Assembly: GCF_947170395.1 (NCBI RefSeq)
Contig: NZ_CAMVTE010000013.1
Span: 1-63,350, forward strand
DNA from: an uncultured Methanobrevibacter sp.
GTDB taxonomy: Archaea > Methanobacteriota > Methanobacteria > Methanobacteriales > Methanobacteriaceae
DNA length: 63,350 bases
Reading direction: 5' to 3'
Part shown: positions 18,098 to 26,920 of the stretch, one piece after another
How the letters are laid out: each line of letters starts with the position of its first letter
Position numbering within the stretch: position 1 is the stretch's first letter
Position numbers and translations under genes: made by a program
Notes under the pieces: model-generated
Databases searched by the model: none
Told to the model about the DNA's origin: nothing
What the model saw: only the letters and a program-made list of their open reading frames with translations

Positions 18098-18189
18098 ATT
18101 TTTTAATAATATTTTTCTTATTTTTAATAATTTGTTTAAGGTATGCCACCTCGCCCGGAATATAATATAAACAAATAAATAGTGCAATG

Positions 18190-18220
18190 GTATAAAATAT
18201 AATTGTAGATAAATTCTACA
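18190..18220 (+). promoter_or_regulatory. TATA box and palindromic operator of the ABC importer
   Basis: A TATA-like stretch (TATAAAATATAA, 18191-18202) is followed at 18204-18220 by a perfect inverted repeat, TGTAGA-TAAAT-TCTACA. The expected transcript start is near 18220, so a protein bound to the palindrome would block initiation. This fits repression in response to the imported substrate. Confidence 0.5.
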
Positions 18221-18257
18221 CTATTTTAATATAGTTATAACTATTTGGTGTTTAAAA

Positions 18258-19088
18258 ATGAATAAAAAGATAGGTTTTATTTTAGCTATAGTCCTCGTAT
18301 CTTTAATGATGGTAGGTACTGTTAGCGCAGGTTTATTTGACTTTTTGGGGGGAAGTGACAATACTAACCAAACCGCAAACGATAACGATACCTTTATCGT
18401 AGGTTTCGATGCTGAATTCCCACCATACGGATTCAAGGATGACAGTGGAAACTACACTGGTTTCGACTTAGAACTGGCACAGGAAGTTTGTAAAAGAAAC
18501 AACTGGACATTCAAGGCCCAGCCGATTGATTGGGATACCAAAGATGCAGAACTTGACTCAGGTTCCATTGACTGTATCTGGAACGGATTCACAATCGACG
18601 GAAGGGAAAATGACTACTTATGGTCTGACCCATACTTTGACAACAAACAGGTATTTATTGTAAAATCAGACTCAGGAATCAACTCCATTGCTGATTTGAA
18701 AGATAAAACCGTTGAAACACAAAAAGATTCTTCTGCTTTAGCTGCTCTTCAAGGAGACAATAAAACTATCGCAGACACTTTCAAAACTTTAAATGAAGTA
18801 GCTGACTATAACACTGCATTCATGGACCTGGAATCAGGTGTATGTGATGCTGTTGCTATGGATATCGGTGTTGCAGAATACGACATCCAAAACAAAAACA
18901 ATTCAGCTGATTTCAAAATATTGGATGACTACATCACTACCGAAAAATACGGTATCGGATTTAAAAAAGGCAACGATGCATTGAAAAACCAAGTACAGGA
19001 AACCTTAAACGAAATGTTTGAAGATGGTACTGTTGCTAAAATCGCTGCAAAATACGGTATTTCCGAAGATGCTTTAATCCATCCATAA
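18258..19088 (+). CDS. Amino-acid-type ABC transporter substrate-binding protein
   Basis: 276 residues. A signal peptide (MNKKIGFILAIVLVSLMM...VSA) is followed by a linker with Asn/Thr and a family-3 solute-binding protein: FIVGFDAEFPPYGFKD, GFDLELAQEVCKR and ENDYLWSDPYFDN. Such proteins hand polar amino acids or similar solutes to the permease. The actual ligand cannot be read from the sequence. No lipobox cysteine follows the signal peptide, so the mode of anchoring is unclear. Permease and ATPase genes follow directly. The start has GGTG seven bases upstream. Confidence 0.92.
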   Translation: MNKKIGFILAIVLVSLMMVGTVSAGLFDFLGGSDNTNQTANDNDTFIVGFDAEFPPYGFKDDSGNYTGFDLELAQEVCKRNNWTFKAQPIDWDTKDAELDSGSIDCIWNGFTIDGRENDYLWSDPYFDNKQVFIVKSDSGINSIADLKDKTVETQKDSSALAALQGDNKTIADTFKTLNEVADYNTAFMDLESGVCDAVAMDIGVAEYDIQNKNNSADFKILDDYITTEKYGIGFKKGNDALKNQVQETLNEMFEDGTVAKIAAKYGISEDALIHP

Positions 19089-19120
19089 ATAGACTGGTTT
19101 AAGAGGGGAGAATTAGTTAT

Positions 19121-19771
19121 ATGATATTGAGTACAGTAATTGAACAATTGCTTAACGGTATGGTTACCTCAATTGAGATATTCTTGCTTACTCTTTTATT
19201 CTCCCTTCCTCTCGGTTTAGTCATTGCTGGAGGAAGGATGAGTAGGTTTGCACCCTTAAGATGGTTGATGAAGATTTACATCTCAATCATGAGAGGTACT
19301 CCATTGATGCTGCAGTTGATTGTCGTATTTTTCGGACCGTACTATGTATTCGGTATGACCCTGTCACCTGATTACAGATTCATAGCAGTTATCATAGCAT
19401 TCACAATTAATTATGCTGCATACTTTGCTGAAATATATAGGGGAGGAATTGAATCAATCAACAGCGGACAGTATGAGGCCGCACAGGTATTGGGTTACAG
19501 TAAACTTGAAACATTCTTCATCATTATCATGCCGCAGGTATTTAAGGTAATTCTTCCTTCAGTTACCAATGAAGTAATTACTCTTGTAAAGGATACTTCT
19601 CTGTCATTTGTAATTGCAATTCCGGAAATGTTTACAGTAGCAAAACAGATTGCAGCTGCAGATGCATCCATATCAGCGTTGCTTGTTGCAGGTATTTTCT
19701 ATTATGTATTCAACATTGTCGTTGCATTTGTAATGGAATACATGGAGAAAAGATTGGATTATTATGAATAG
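19121..19771 (+). CDS. Amino-acid-type ABC transporter permease
   Basis: 216 residues with about five membrane segments, the normal size of a HisM/GlnP-type subunit. The cytoplasmic EAA loop is present (EAAQVLGYSKLETFFIIIMP, about residues 125-144), where the ATPase docks. MRGTPLMLQL near residue 64 is also typical. It lies between the binding-protein and ATPase genes in one operon. Confidence 0.93.
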   Translation: MILSTVIEQLLNGMVTSIEIFLLTLLFSLPLGLVIAGGRMSRFAPLRWLMKIYISIMRGTPLMLQLIVVFFGPYYVFGMTLSPDYRFIAVIIAFTINYAAYFAEIYRGGIESINSGQYEAAQVLGYSKLETFFIIIMPQVFKVILPSVTNEVITLVKDTSLSFVIAIPEMFTVAKQIAAADASISALLVAGIFYYVFNIVVAFVMEYMEKRLDYYE

Positions 19772-19783
19772 GGGGAGTATTTT

Positions 19784-20467
19784 ATGAGTTTGCTTGAAAT
19801 AAAAAATCTAAAAAAGAGCTTTGGAGACAATGAGGTTTTAAAGGATATCTCTCTCAATGTCGAAAGGGGTGAGGTATTGGCAATAATCGGACCGTCAGGT
19901 TCCGGAAAGTCTACATTGCTTCGATGCATAACCGATTTGGAGACCGAAGACAGCGGTGAAATCAATTTCGACGGAACATTCGGACTTGTATTTCAGAACT
20001 TCAATCTGTTCCCGCACCATTCAGTAATGAAAAACATTACAAACGCTCCGATTCGTGTTCAGAAAAGAAAAAAGGAAGAAGTTATTGATCATGCAAGACA
20101 CCTGCTCAAACAGATGGGTCTTGAGGATAAGGAAGACGCTTATCCTTGTGAACTTTCTGGAGGTCAGCAGCAAAGGGTTTCAATTGCAAGGGCATTGGCA
20201 ATGAATCCGGATATTCTGTTTTTTGACGAACCGACATCAGCTCTTGATCCTGAGCTCACAGGTGAAATTCTCGAAGTTATCAAGGATTTGGCAGAACAGC
20301 GCATGACCATGGTCATCGTTACTCACGAAATGGCATTTGCACGTAATGTTTCAGATAAAATCTTATTCATGGACGAAGGTGTGATTGTAGAGCAGGGTAC
20401 TCCTGATGAGGTATTTTCATCAGACAACCAGAGAATGAAAGATTTCCTTGGAAAATTCTACGACTGA
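19784..20467 (+). CDS. Amino-acid-type ABC transporter ATPase, shortened
   Basis: Powers the importer. Walker A is GPSGSGKST (about residues 33-41), the Q-loop region [10 protein letters not shown], the signature LSGGQQQR (about 125), Walker [13 protein letters not shown] and the switch histidine VTHEM. The protein has 227 residues against about 240 for GlnQ relatives. The missing part lies between Walker A and the Q-loop: the strand after SGEINFDG goes straight to TFGLVFQ, dropping the usual insert of some 15-20 residues. All catalytic motifs are intact, so it is probably active. It is the last gene of the operon. Confidence 0.93.
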   Translation: MSLLEIKNLKKSFGDNEVLKDISLNVERGEVLAIIGPSGSGKSTLLRCITDLETEDSGEINFDGTFGLVFQNFNLFPHHSVMKNITNAPIRVQKRKKEEVIDHARHLLKQMGLEDKEDAYPCELSGGQQQRVSIARALAMNPDILFFDEPTSALDPELTGEILEVIKDLAEQRMTMVIVTHEMAFARNVSDKILFMDEGVIVEQGTPDEVFSSDNQRMKDFLGKFYD

Positions 20468-20714
20468 ATTTTTCCAACCAAATTCTTTTTATTTTAATTG
20501 ATTTTACGATTGATTTAATTGAACTTTTTTTAATAACCGTCAATATTAACATTCATTATTTAAATTTAATAAAACATCATCATAAATTTAAAAATTAGTT
20601 TCCGTCCAACCTATATCTCGCCGCAGATTAATGCGATTTTCTGATTTTTCAATAAATATATTAAAGATTGTGAATAAAATAGTATTATCTAAATATAATT
20701 TTTAGGTGTATTAA

Positions 20715-21371
20715 ATGAAATGTCCGAATTGTCAAAGTGAAAATTCAGAAACTGCTAAGTTTTGCAAAAAATGTGGGGCAGCACTTGAAAAAAACACTAT
20801 CAGCCATGAAAGCATGATCAATTCCATGAGCGGCAATAAACCAAAAAGCAGCAATGACACCACTAAGATTATCATTATCGCATTGGCCATTGTTGCAGTG
20901 GTTCTCGCAGGCGCATTCATATACCTTTACGCATCTGGAAATTCTAGTTCAGATTCAAACAGCGCAAGTGCAGATGACAGTTCATCACAGGTGGAATCAA
21001 CTCCGACACAGGCTTCCCAACCGACACAGGCCTCAAAACCGGCCTCTACATCAATGTCAATTCTGGGAGGAAGTTTTTCAACTGGTAGTGCGGAATCAGA
21101 CAAGACATATGCTCAAATTTATGTAGGAACACAAAACGCAGGTAAAAGCGTTATTGTTCAAATATTCTATTCAAGGGATGGAAATGCACTGAATAATGGT
21201 AATATGGTACCGGCATCCGTTCACTCCGATGGATATCTCTACATAACAAGTGCAGACGCATACCACTATTATCCGGATTACGCTACAATTAATTTATATG
21301 ATTCAAACAGTAACCTTATGGATACTCAAAGCGTTTCACTCACACCAACCAGTGGAACACAATACTTCTAA
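20715..21371 (+). CDS. Zinc-ribbon membrane protein with extracellular domain
   Basis: 218 residues. It has an N-terminal zinc ribbon (CPNC...FCKKCG, residues 3-24), one membrane helix at about 54-76 (IIIIALAIVAVVLAGAF), a Ser/Thr/Gln/Pro-rich linker (80-120), and an outer beta-rich domain of about 95 residues with QIYVGTQNAGKSVIVQIFYS. The ribbon would be inside and the domain outside, so it could pass information across the membrane. It starts at ATG 20715 with GGTG just upstream. A U-rich run after the stop probably ends the transcript. The outer domain was not recognised. Confidence 0.75.
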   Translation: MKCPNCQSENSETAKFCKKCGAALEKNTISHESMINSMSGNKPKSSNDTTKIIIIALAIVAVVLAGAFIYLYASGNSSSDSNSASADDSSSQVESTPTQASQPTQASKPASTSMSILGGSFSTGSAESDKTYAQIYVGTQNAGKSVIVQIFYSRDGNALNNGNMVPASVHSDGYLYITSADAYHYYPDYATINLYDSNSNLMDTQSVSLTPTSGTQYF

Positions 21372-21466
21372 AATCATATAAATTCTTTTTTTATTTTTTT
21401 AATGCCATTTCAAGCAATGATTATTTATAGTAACAGTAATATAATTTAACCCATAACGGTGTTTTT

Positions 21467-22636
21467 ATGATAGATGTTTCTTTAATTGTTCCTGTTTATA
21501 ACGTATCCGAATATCTGCCCGAATGTCTTGACAGCCTAATCAATCAGACCTTTGAAAATATTGAAATTATATGCGTCAATGACGGGTCAACCGACAACTG
21601 CCTTGAGATTCTGGAAGACTATTCAAGAAAAGACGAGCGCATAAAAATCATTTCCCAAAAAAACAGTGGTCTTGGCGCAAGCAGAAACGTCGGAATGAAG
21701 CAGGCATCAGGCAAATACATTTTCTTTATGGATTCCGATGACTTTTTGGAACTTAACGCAATAGAACTGCTATATGAAAACATCACAAAAAACGAATCTG
21801 ACGTGGCATTCTACCGAGGATACAAATACACAGACGGCAACAGAACCGATTACGCGATGCTTAACTTCAACAAGGTTTTTGGAGGCTGTGACTATCACGA
21901 TTTCACATTCACATACAGGGACGCCAAGGGCTATGTTTTAAACAACGGCTACAATGCCGTTTTGAAACTTTACAGAAAGGAGTTTCTTGATTCATATCCC
22001 GATTTCTATTTTCCTGAAGGAATAGCTTTTGAAGACATTCTCTTTCACGTAAAGATGATGGTGAGGGCATCCAAACTGTCATTCATTCCAGACAGGCTCT
22101 ATTATTACAGATACAATGAAAGTTCAATCGTAAACACTCCTGAATATACATTCGACATATTTTTAAACATTGATATGGTCGAGGAGTTTCTCATTAAAAA
22201 CGGTCTGATGGAGGAGTTTGCAGAGGATTTTGAATACTTCAAGATGAAAAGGCTTGACTTTCACCTGATGAAGTCAAATTCAGAGGAATTTTTCCGAATG
22301 ACCAAGGAGTGCTACAGCCATATTAAGCCGAATGATCTTTTCAAACCAGCCGAGCTTGAAAGGTTCAACATACTTCTTGACAGCGGCAATTTTGCAGAAT
22401 ACCTGATAAGATTATACAACAATAAGGACAAGGATTTGGCAAAGCTTAGAAAAACCAACAGGGATTTAAAAAACAAAAACAACAAGCTCAAAAAGGAAAA
22501 TGATGATTTGAAAAGCAAAAACAATAAGCTTAAAAAGGCCAATGATGAGCTGGACAGCCTTAACAGTGAAATACTTTCTTCAAACAGCTGGAAGATAACA
22601 AAACCTTTAAGGTCATTTAAAAAGTCATTGAAATAG
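21467..22636 (+). CDS. GT2 family glycosyltransferase with coiled coil and SWK tail
   Basis: 389 residues. Motifs are DVSLIVPVYN, CVNDGSTDNC, GLGASRNVGM and MDSDDFL (about residue 88), with FEDILFHVKM in the acceptor half. Residues about 325-370 form a lysine/asparagine-rich coiled coil of two near-identical units (LKNKNNKLKKENDD, LKSKNNKLKKANDE), followed by SSNSWKITKPLRSFKKSLK. It starts at ATG 21467 with GGTG upstream and a TATA-like ATTATTTATAG at about 21420. It heads a unit with the two pyruvyltransferase-like genes. Confidence 0.88.
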   Translation: MIDVSLIVPVYNVSEYLPECLDSLINQTFENIEIICVNDGSTDNCLEILEDYSRKDERIKIISQKNSGLGASRNVGMKQASGKYIFFMDSDDFLELNAIELLYENITKNESDVAFYRGYKYTDGNRTDYAMLNFNKVFGGCDYHDFTFTYRDAKGYVLNNGYNAVLKLYRKEFLDSYPDFYFPEGIAFEDILFHVKMMVRASKLSFIPDRLYYYRYNESSIVNTPEYTFDIFLNIDMVEEFLIKNGLMEEFAEDFEYFKMKRLDFHLMKSNSEEFFRMTKECYSHIKPNDLFKPAELERFNILLDSGNFAEYLIRLYNNKDKDLAKLRKTNRDLKNKNNKLKKENDDLKSKNNKLKKANDELDSLNSEILSSNSWKITKPLRSFKKSLK

Positions 22637-22649
22637 TCATGGTGATTTG

Positions 22650-23786
22650 ATGTTGTACGGACTGATGAGCTATAAATATACTATAAATCTCGGAAATGAG
22701 ATTCAAAGCATTGCCGCAAGAAGATTCCTTCCAAAAGCGGACTTTTATATTGACCATGAAAGGCTTCATCTGTTTAAAAACCCCGAAAAGGTAAAGATGA
22801 TTATGAACGGATGGTATCTCGACTGTCTTGAGGCATGGCCGCCATCCCGTGACATCGAGCCCCTTTTAATATCCATGCATTTCAACAGCTCAATAAATGA
22901 AACCAAGGACGTGATACTTTCCGATGAAAGCAGGGACTATTTTTCATCATACGGTCCTGTGGGATGCAGGGACTATCCGACACTTGAGCTTTTAAGCGAT
23001 AACGGCATCGATGCATATTACTCAGGATGTCTTACACTGACATTTCAGGGCTCAAAGCCTAAAAAAGACCACAGATACGTTGTGGTAAACTCCAACAACT
23101 CACAAAACATTATTGATTACATTAAGACAAAAACAGATCTGCCGGTTTATGACATAAATCAGGTGACCACACTTTCATATGACGGGAAATATCTCAAAAA
23201 CCCGAAGCTTGACCAGAAGCTGACGTCATTTTACAGCGTTGATGAAAAGTTTCTGATGGCTGAAAATCTTTTGGACATCTACGACAATGCAACATGCGTC
23301 ATTACAGACAGGATGCATGCCGCACTACCTTCACTTGGACTTGAAACTCCGGTGCTTTTCATCAATGATGCAAGCTGGGGCCTTGAAAGGCTTGAAGGAA
23401 TATCCGAGCTTGTAAGGGAGACAACATTGGAGGAATACATGGATGACTATTCCGTTTTTGATGTTGAAAACCCTCCGAAAAACCCCGATGACTATATTAA
23501 AATTAGAAATGATCTTATAAAAAAGGCCGAAAAGTTCACAGGCCATATAAATGATGACTACACTTCACACTCCCAAAGCGAGAAGGATTTGAAAAACAAG
23601 CTTCTGATTTCAAGAACATACCATGAAACCAAAAGCTACATGAGTGAGGTCAACCACATTAACAGACAGAATGCCGGAAAAATCAAATCACAGCAGGAAA
23701 AAATAGCTTCACTTGAAAAGAGAATCAAGGAACTTGAATCAAAAAACGGCAACGGCATTTTGGGATTTTTAAAAAAGGATAAATGA
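22650..23786 (+). CDS. Polysaccharide pyruvyltransferase family protein
   Basis: 378 residues. Family members add a ketal-linked pyruvate from phosphoenolpyruvate to sugars of surface polymers, giving them negative charge. Recognisable parts are YTINLGNEIQSIAARRFLP at the start, GPVGCRDYPTLELL (about 110) and TDRMHAALPSLGLETPVLF (about 220), the conserved D-R-x-H-A-A block. The end has a coiled coil and the tail NGNGILGFLKKDK, which lacks the SWK motif. ATG 22650 lies five bases after GGTG. The next gene is a paralogue overlapping by four bases. Confidence 0.82.
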   Translation: MLYGLMSYKYTINLGNEIQSIAARRFLPKADFYIDHERLHLFKNPEKVKMIMNGWYLDCLEAWPPSRDIEPLLISMHFNSSINETKDVILSDESRDYFSSYGPVGCRDYPTLELLSDNGIDAYYSGCLTLTFQGSKPKKDHRYVVVNSNNSQNIIDYIKTKTDLPVYDINQVTTLSYDGKYLKNPKLDQKLTSFYSVDEKFLMAENLLDIYDNATCVITDRMHAALPSLGLETPVLFINDASWGLERLEGISELVRETTLEEYMDDYSVFDVENPPKNPDDYIKIRNDLIKKAEKFTGHINDDYTSHSQSEKDLKNKLLISRTYHETKSYMSEVNHINRQNAGKIKSQQEKIASLEKRIKELESKNGNGILGFLKKDK

Positions 23787-24946
23787 TGCATATGAAATTC
23801 GGCTTACTGACATACAATTATACTATTAATCTGGGCAATGAAATCCAAAGCATAGCTGCAAGAAGGTTTCTGCCGAAAATAGACTACAATATAGAACATC
23901 ACAAGATTCATGAATTCGATAAGGACACAGACGTAAAGACAATCATGAATGCATGGTATCTAAACTGCCCTGAAGCATGGCCGCCGTCTGAAAACATTGA
24001 TCCTCTTCTGGTTTCAATGCATTTTGCATCAAATGACTTTACACAAAAGGCTGTCGTATCTGATGAAAGCAAACAGTATTTTGAAAATCACGGTCCTGTT
24101 GGGTGTCGTGACGAATACACAATGGATTTTCTAAATAAAAACGGAATTGATGCGTATTTTACAGGATGCCTTACACTGACACTTGACACTGCAGGCAAAT
24201 ACAACCCGGCAGATGAGGACAGCGAATACATTCTTTTAAACTGCGACAGTTCCAAAAAGCTTATTTCATATCTCAAGGACAAAACCGATAAAAAGATTTA
24301 TGCAATTAACCAGGATTATGCACCTTCATTTAAAAAGGCATGGCCGGGAATGATTCCAAAGACATTGTACAACCACACTTCATATTGGGACAGTCAGGAA
24401 AAGCTCTTTCTGGCAGAAAATATGATTAGATTATATGAAAATGCAAGCTGCATAATAACAGACAGGCTTCACTGCGCTCTTCCTGCACTGGCGCTTGAGA
24501 CTCCTGTAATGCTTTTCAACTCAAGGGCAAAACAGGACCGCTTCAACGGTTTATACAGATTGCTTCTGGTTTCCAATTTAAAGGAATATCTCGATGATTT
24601 CTCAATCTTTGATGTTAATAATCCCCCTGAAAACTCAGATGAATATATCCCTCTGAGAAAAGATTTAATCAACAAATGCCGCAAGTTTACAGGTCACATC
24701 AATGATTCATGCTACAAGACCAGAACCTACAGTGAACTTCTTGAAAAAAACGCATTATTGTTTTCAAAGCAGGCACAGGATACAAGGGATTATATTGTTG
24801 ATGTGCTGAATAAATCAGAAGAGTATGAAAAGGAAATTTCACGCCAGGCTGAAATCATTAAAAAACAGGAAAAAATAATCACAGAAATGCAGAACTCCAA
24901 CAGCTGGAAGCTGACAGGACCTTTAAGAAAAATAAGGAAAAAATAA
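23783..24946 (+). CDS. Polysaccharide pyruvyltransferase family protein with SWK tail
   Basis: 387 residues, a paralogue of the gene before it. It shares YTINLGNEIQSIAARRFLP, GPVGCRDEYTMDFL and TDRLHCALPALALETPVM. Unlike its neighbour it ends in a coiled coil plus NSNSWKLTGPLRKIRKK, the tail also found on the GT2 and GT4 enzymes here. Starts at 23783, 23786 or 23792 are all possible; the first overlaps the upstream stop as ATGA. Its stop abuts the stop of the minus-strand GT4 gene with no gap. Two such enzymes side by side suggest two pyruvylation sites or a heteromer. Confidence 0.82.
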   Translation: MMHMKFGLLTYNYTINLGNEIQSIAARRFLPKIDYNIEHHKIHEFDKDTDVKTIMNAWYLNCPEAWPPSENIDPLLVSMHFASNDFTQKAVVSDESKQYFENHGPVGCRDEYTMDFLNKNGIDAYFTGCLTLTLDTAGKYNPADEDSEYILLNCDSSKKLISYLKDKTDKKIYAINQDYAPSFKKAWPGMIPKTLYNHTSYWDSQEKLFLAENMIRLYENASCIITDRLHCALPALALETPVMLFNSRAKQDRFNGLYRLLLVSNLKEYLDDFSIFDVNNPPENSDEYIPLRKDLINKCRKFTGHINDSCYKTRTYSELLEKNALLFSKQAQDTRDYIVDVLNKSEEYEKEISRQAEIIKKQEKIITEMQNSNSWKLTGPLRKIRKK

Positions 24947-26818
24947 TTATTTTCCCCTAAAGATTTGCATTATCCTTCTGAGGGGCTTTGTAATTTTCCA
25001 GCTTGTTGATGATAAAATTTCACTTTTGAACTGCTTTAACTTTCTGTTTTCCAAAAGAGCATCATCGAATTGTTTTTTGAATTCTACTTCTTCAATGAAA
25101 TCGTTTATTTCACATTCGACATATATGTCAATAAACAGTTCCTCCCACATCGGAGCGATTTGTGATAGTGTATAGTGATTGATTATTTTCTCTTTTCCCT
25201 TTTTTCCCATCTCGATGGCAAGTTCCGGATTGTCAAGCAATTTCAGTATTGACTCGGCCAGTTTCTGCTTGTCGTTTTGTTTGATAAGAATTCCGTCAAC
25301 GCCATCGCTGATAAGTTCACTTGGACCGTAATAGCAGTCATAGCTGATTACGGCAGTTGAATTTGTCATTGCCTCAAGAATTGACAGCGGCAGTCCCTCA
25401 TGCTTTGATGTCAAAAGCATTACAAGTGATTCCTGCATCGGACCTCTTATATCTGATGAGAATCCCATAAATTTAACTCTCTCTTCCAGCTTCAAATCGA
25501 TGACCAGTTTTTTGAGTCTGTCATCTTCCTTCTGTTCATATGCGTTTGAAGCTCCGCCGTATATTTCAAGGACTGCATCATCGTTTTGTCTGCACACAAT
25601 TTCAAATGCTTCTATTGCCTCTGAAATTTGCTTTTCAGGTGATATCCTTGAAAACATTGAAATCTTGTTTAAATCCTTTTCAACATCGCCGTATTCAAGA
25701 TTGTCTTCAAACACAAAATTCGGAATGACGACAAGCTTGTCGGGATTATATAAATCCTTCAGGTCATTTTTAAGGTCGTTTGTAAGTATGACTAGCCTGT
25801 GTATGCTGTTAAAGTTTTGAAGGTGATTGATTTTAGGGCTGATTTTGTTTTTCGGATTGAAGTTTATAAACGGACTTCCATGCATGGAACCTATTTTATA
25901 TGCATCTTTTGTTGAAATTCCGTTGGCGTCATACCAGTGTGAAGTGGAATCGCATATTATAAATGGCTTGTCCTCATTGAGACATATCTCATCAAGGAAA
26001 TGATATAAAAATTTGTTCTGGTCAGCAAATTCACATGTGATGTTGGAAGATCTTTCTTTAAGGGTGAAACTGTCATCTGATTTGTCGTGTGTAAGATAGT
26101 TGAAGCCGTCTTTTGTGAAGTATTTTTCAAATTCCTCGCACTGCTGGTATACCAGACATCCGTCAATATATGTTTCGGTTCTGATTTGGCCAGATTCGTC
26201 AAAATAGCTTAATGTAGTTGATTTATCATTGTTTTCCTTATGCACAATGTCATCGGAAATGTCTGATGTTAATGTCGGCTTATTTTCACCAAGAGTGTTT
26301 TTGCGGGAATAGTATTCATAGATATTGATAAACTCAAGGTTATCTGAAAACAGGTTCTGAGCCTTAAAGAACTGTTTGATGAAGTCATAGTTTTTTACAG
26401 GACCAATGTTTAATAGTGTGATTTTATAGCCTTCCTCAGCAAGGAAATTGGCTCTGTATAAAACGGTACGTCCAAGTCCGCCCATTTCGATTTCAAGTTT
26501 GGGAGATAAAAAATAGATGTTTTTGTCTTTAATGATGTTTTTTATTTCATCCTTTTTGGACGGTAACTCAAAGGATAGCAGTTCACACAATTTCAATGCA
26601 CTGTTGTACTCGCCTGAGGCGATTAAATCAAGCAATGTTTTATGTTTGACGCACAAACTTTCATAATCGAGATTTTTAACTTCAGGAGCAATATATTTCA
26701 TCACGTCGATCTTTTCGCTTCTTGTGGTGCTGCTTGATATCAAACCGTCAATCCACACGCTAATGTTGGATTCATCCCATCCGTCGATTAGGTCAGTTTT
26801 GTTTTTATTCCCGTTCAT
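24947..26818 (-). CDS. GT4 family glycosyltransferase with SWK tail
   Basis: 623 residues. The N-terminal 80 residues are helical and unlike other GT4 enzymes. The GT-B core begins at about residue 85 with IYFLSPKLEIEMGGLGRTV, carries SMHGSPFINFN in the middle, and ends with ISMFSRISPEKQ and the EX7E motif EGLPLSILEAM (about residue 505). The region about 170-270 is an extra insert. The last residues are SSTSWKITKPLRRIMQIF. ATG 26818 is chosen because GGTAATAAC lies just before it; the longer frame to 26893 has no such site. It should transfer a hexose from a nucleotide-sugar with retention of configuration. Confidence 0.88.
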   Translation of the reverse strand: MNGNKNKTDLIDGWDESNISVWIDGLISSSTTRSEKIDVMKYIAPEVKNLDYESLCVKHKTLLDLIASGEYNSALKLCELLSFELPSKKDEIKNIIKDKNIYFLSPKLEIEMGGLGRTVLYRANFLAEEGYKITLLNIGPVKNYDFIKQFFKAQNLFSDNLEFINIYEYYSRKNTLGENKPTLTSDISDDIVHKENNDKSTTLSYFDESGQIRTETYIDGCLVYQQCEEFEKYFTKDGFNYLTHDKSDDSFTLKERSSNITCEFADQNKFLYHFLDEICLNEDKPFIICDSTSHWYDANGISTKDAYKIGSMHGSPFINFNPKNKISPKINHLQNFNSIHRLVILTNDLKNDLKDLYNPDKLVVIPNFVFEDNLEYGDVEKDLNKISMFSRISPEKQISEAIEAFEIVCRQNDDAVLEIYGGASNAYEQKEDDRLKKLVIDLKLEERVKFMGFSSDIRGPMQESLVMLLTSKHEGLPLSILEAMTNSTAVISYDCYYGPSELISDGVDGILIKQNDKQKLAESILKLLDNPELAIEMGKKGKEKIINHYTLSQIAPMWEELFIDIYVECEINDFIEEVEFKKQFDDALLENRKLKQFKSEILSSTSWKITKPLRRIMQIFRGK

Positions 26819-26920
26819 GTTATTACCTGATTTAAAATTTGTTAAATCTGATTTATATATTATTGTTTGGAAAAAATATATTAGATATTTCAAATAACAT
26901 ATAATTTAAGAATTAGTGGA

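Noticed and set aside
20590-20660. Less A+T-rich patch with a CGCA...TGCG inverted repeat before the zinc-ribbon gene
   Set aside because: The arms are only four bases and nothing else suggests an RNA gene or operator.
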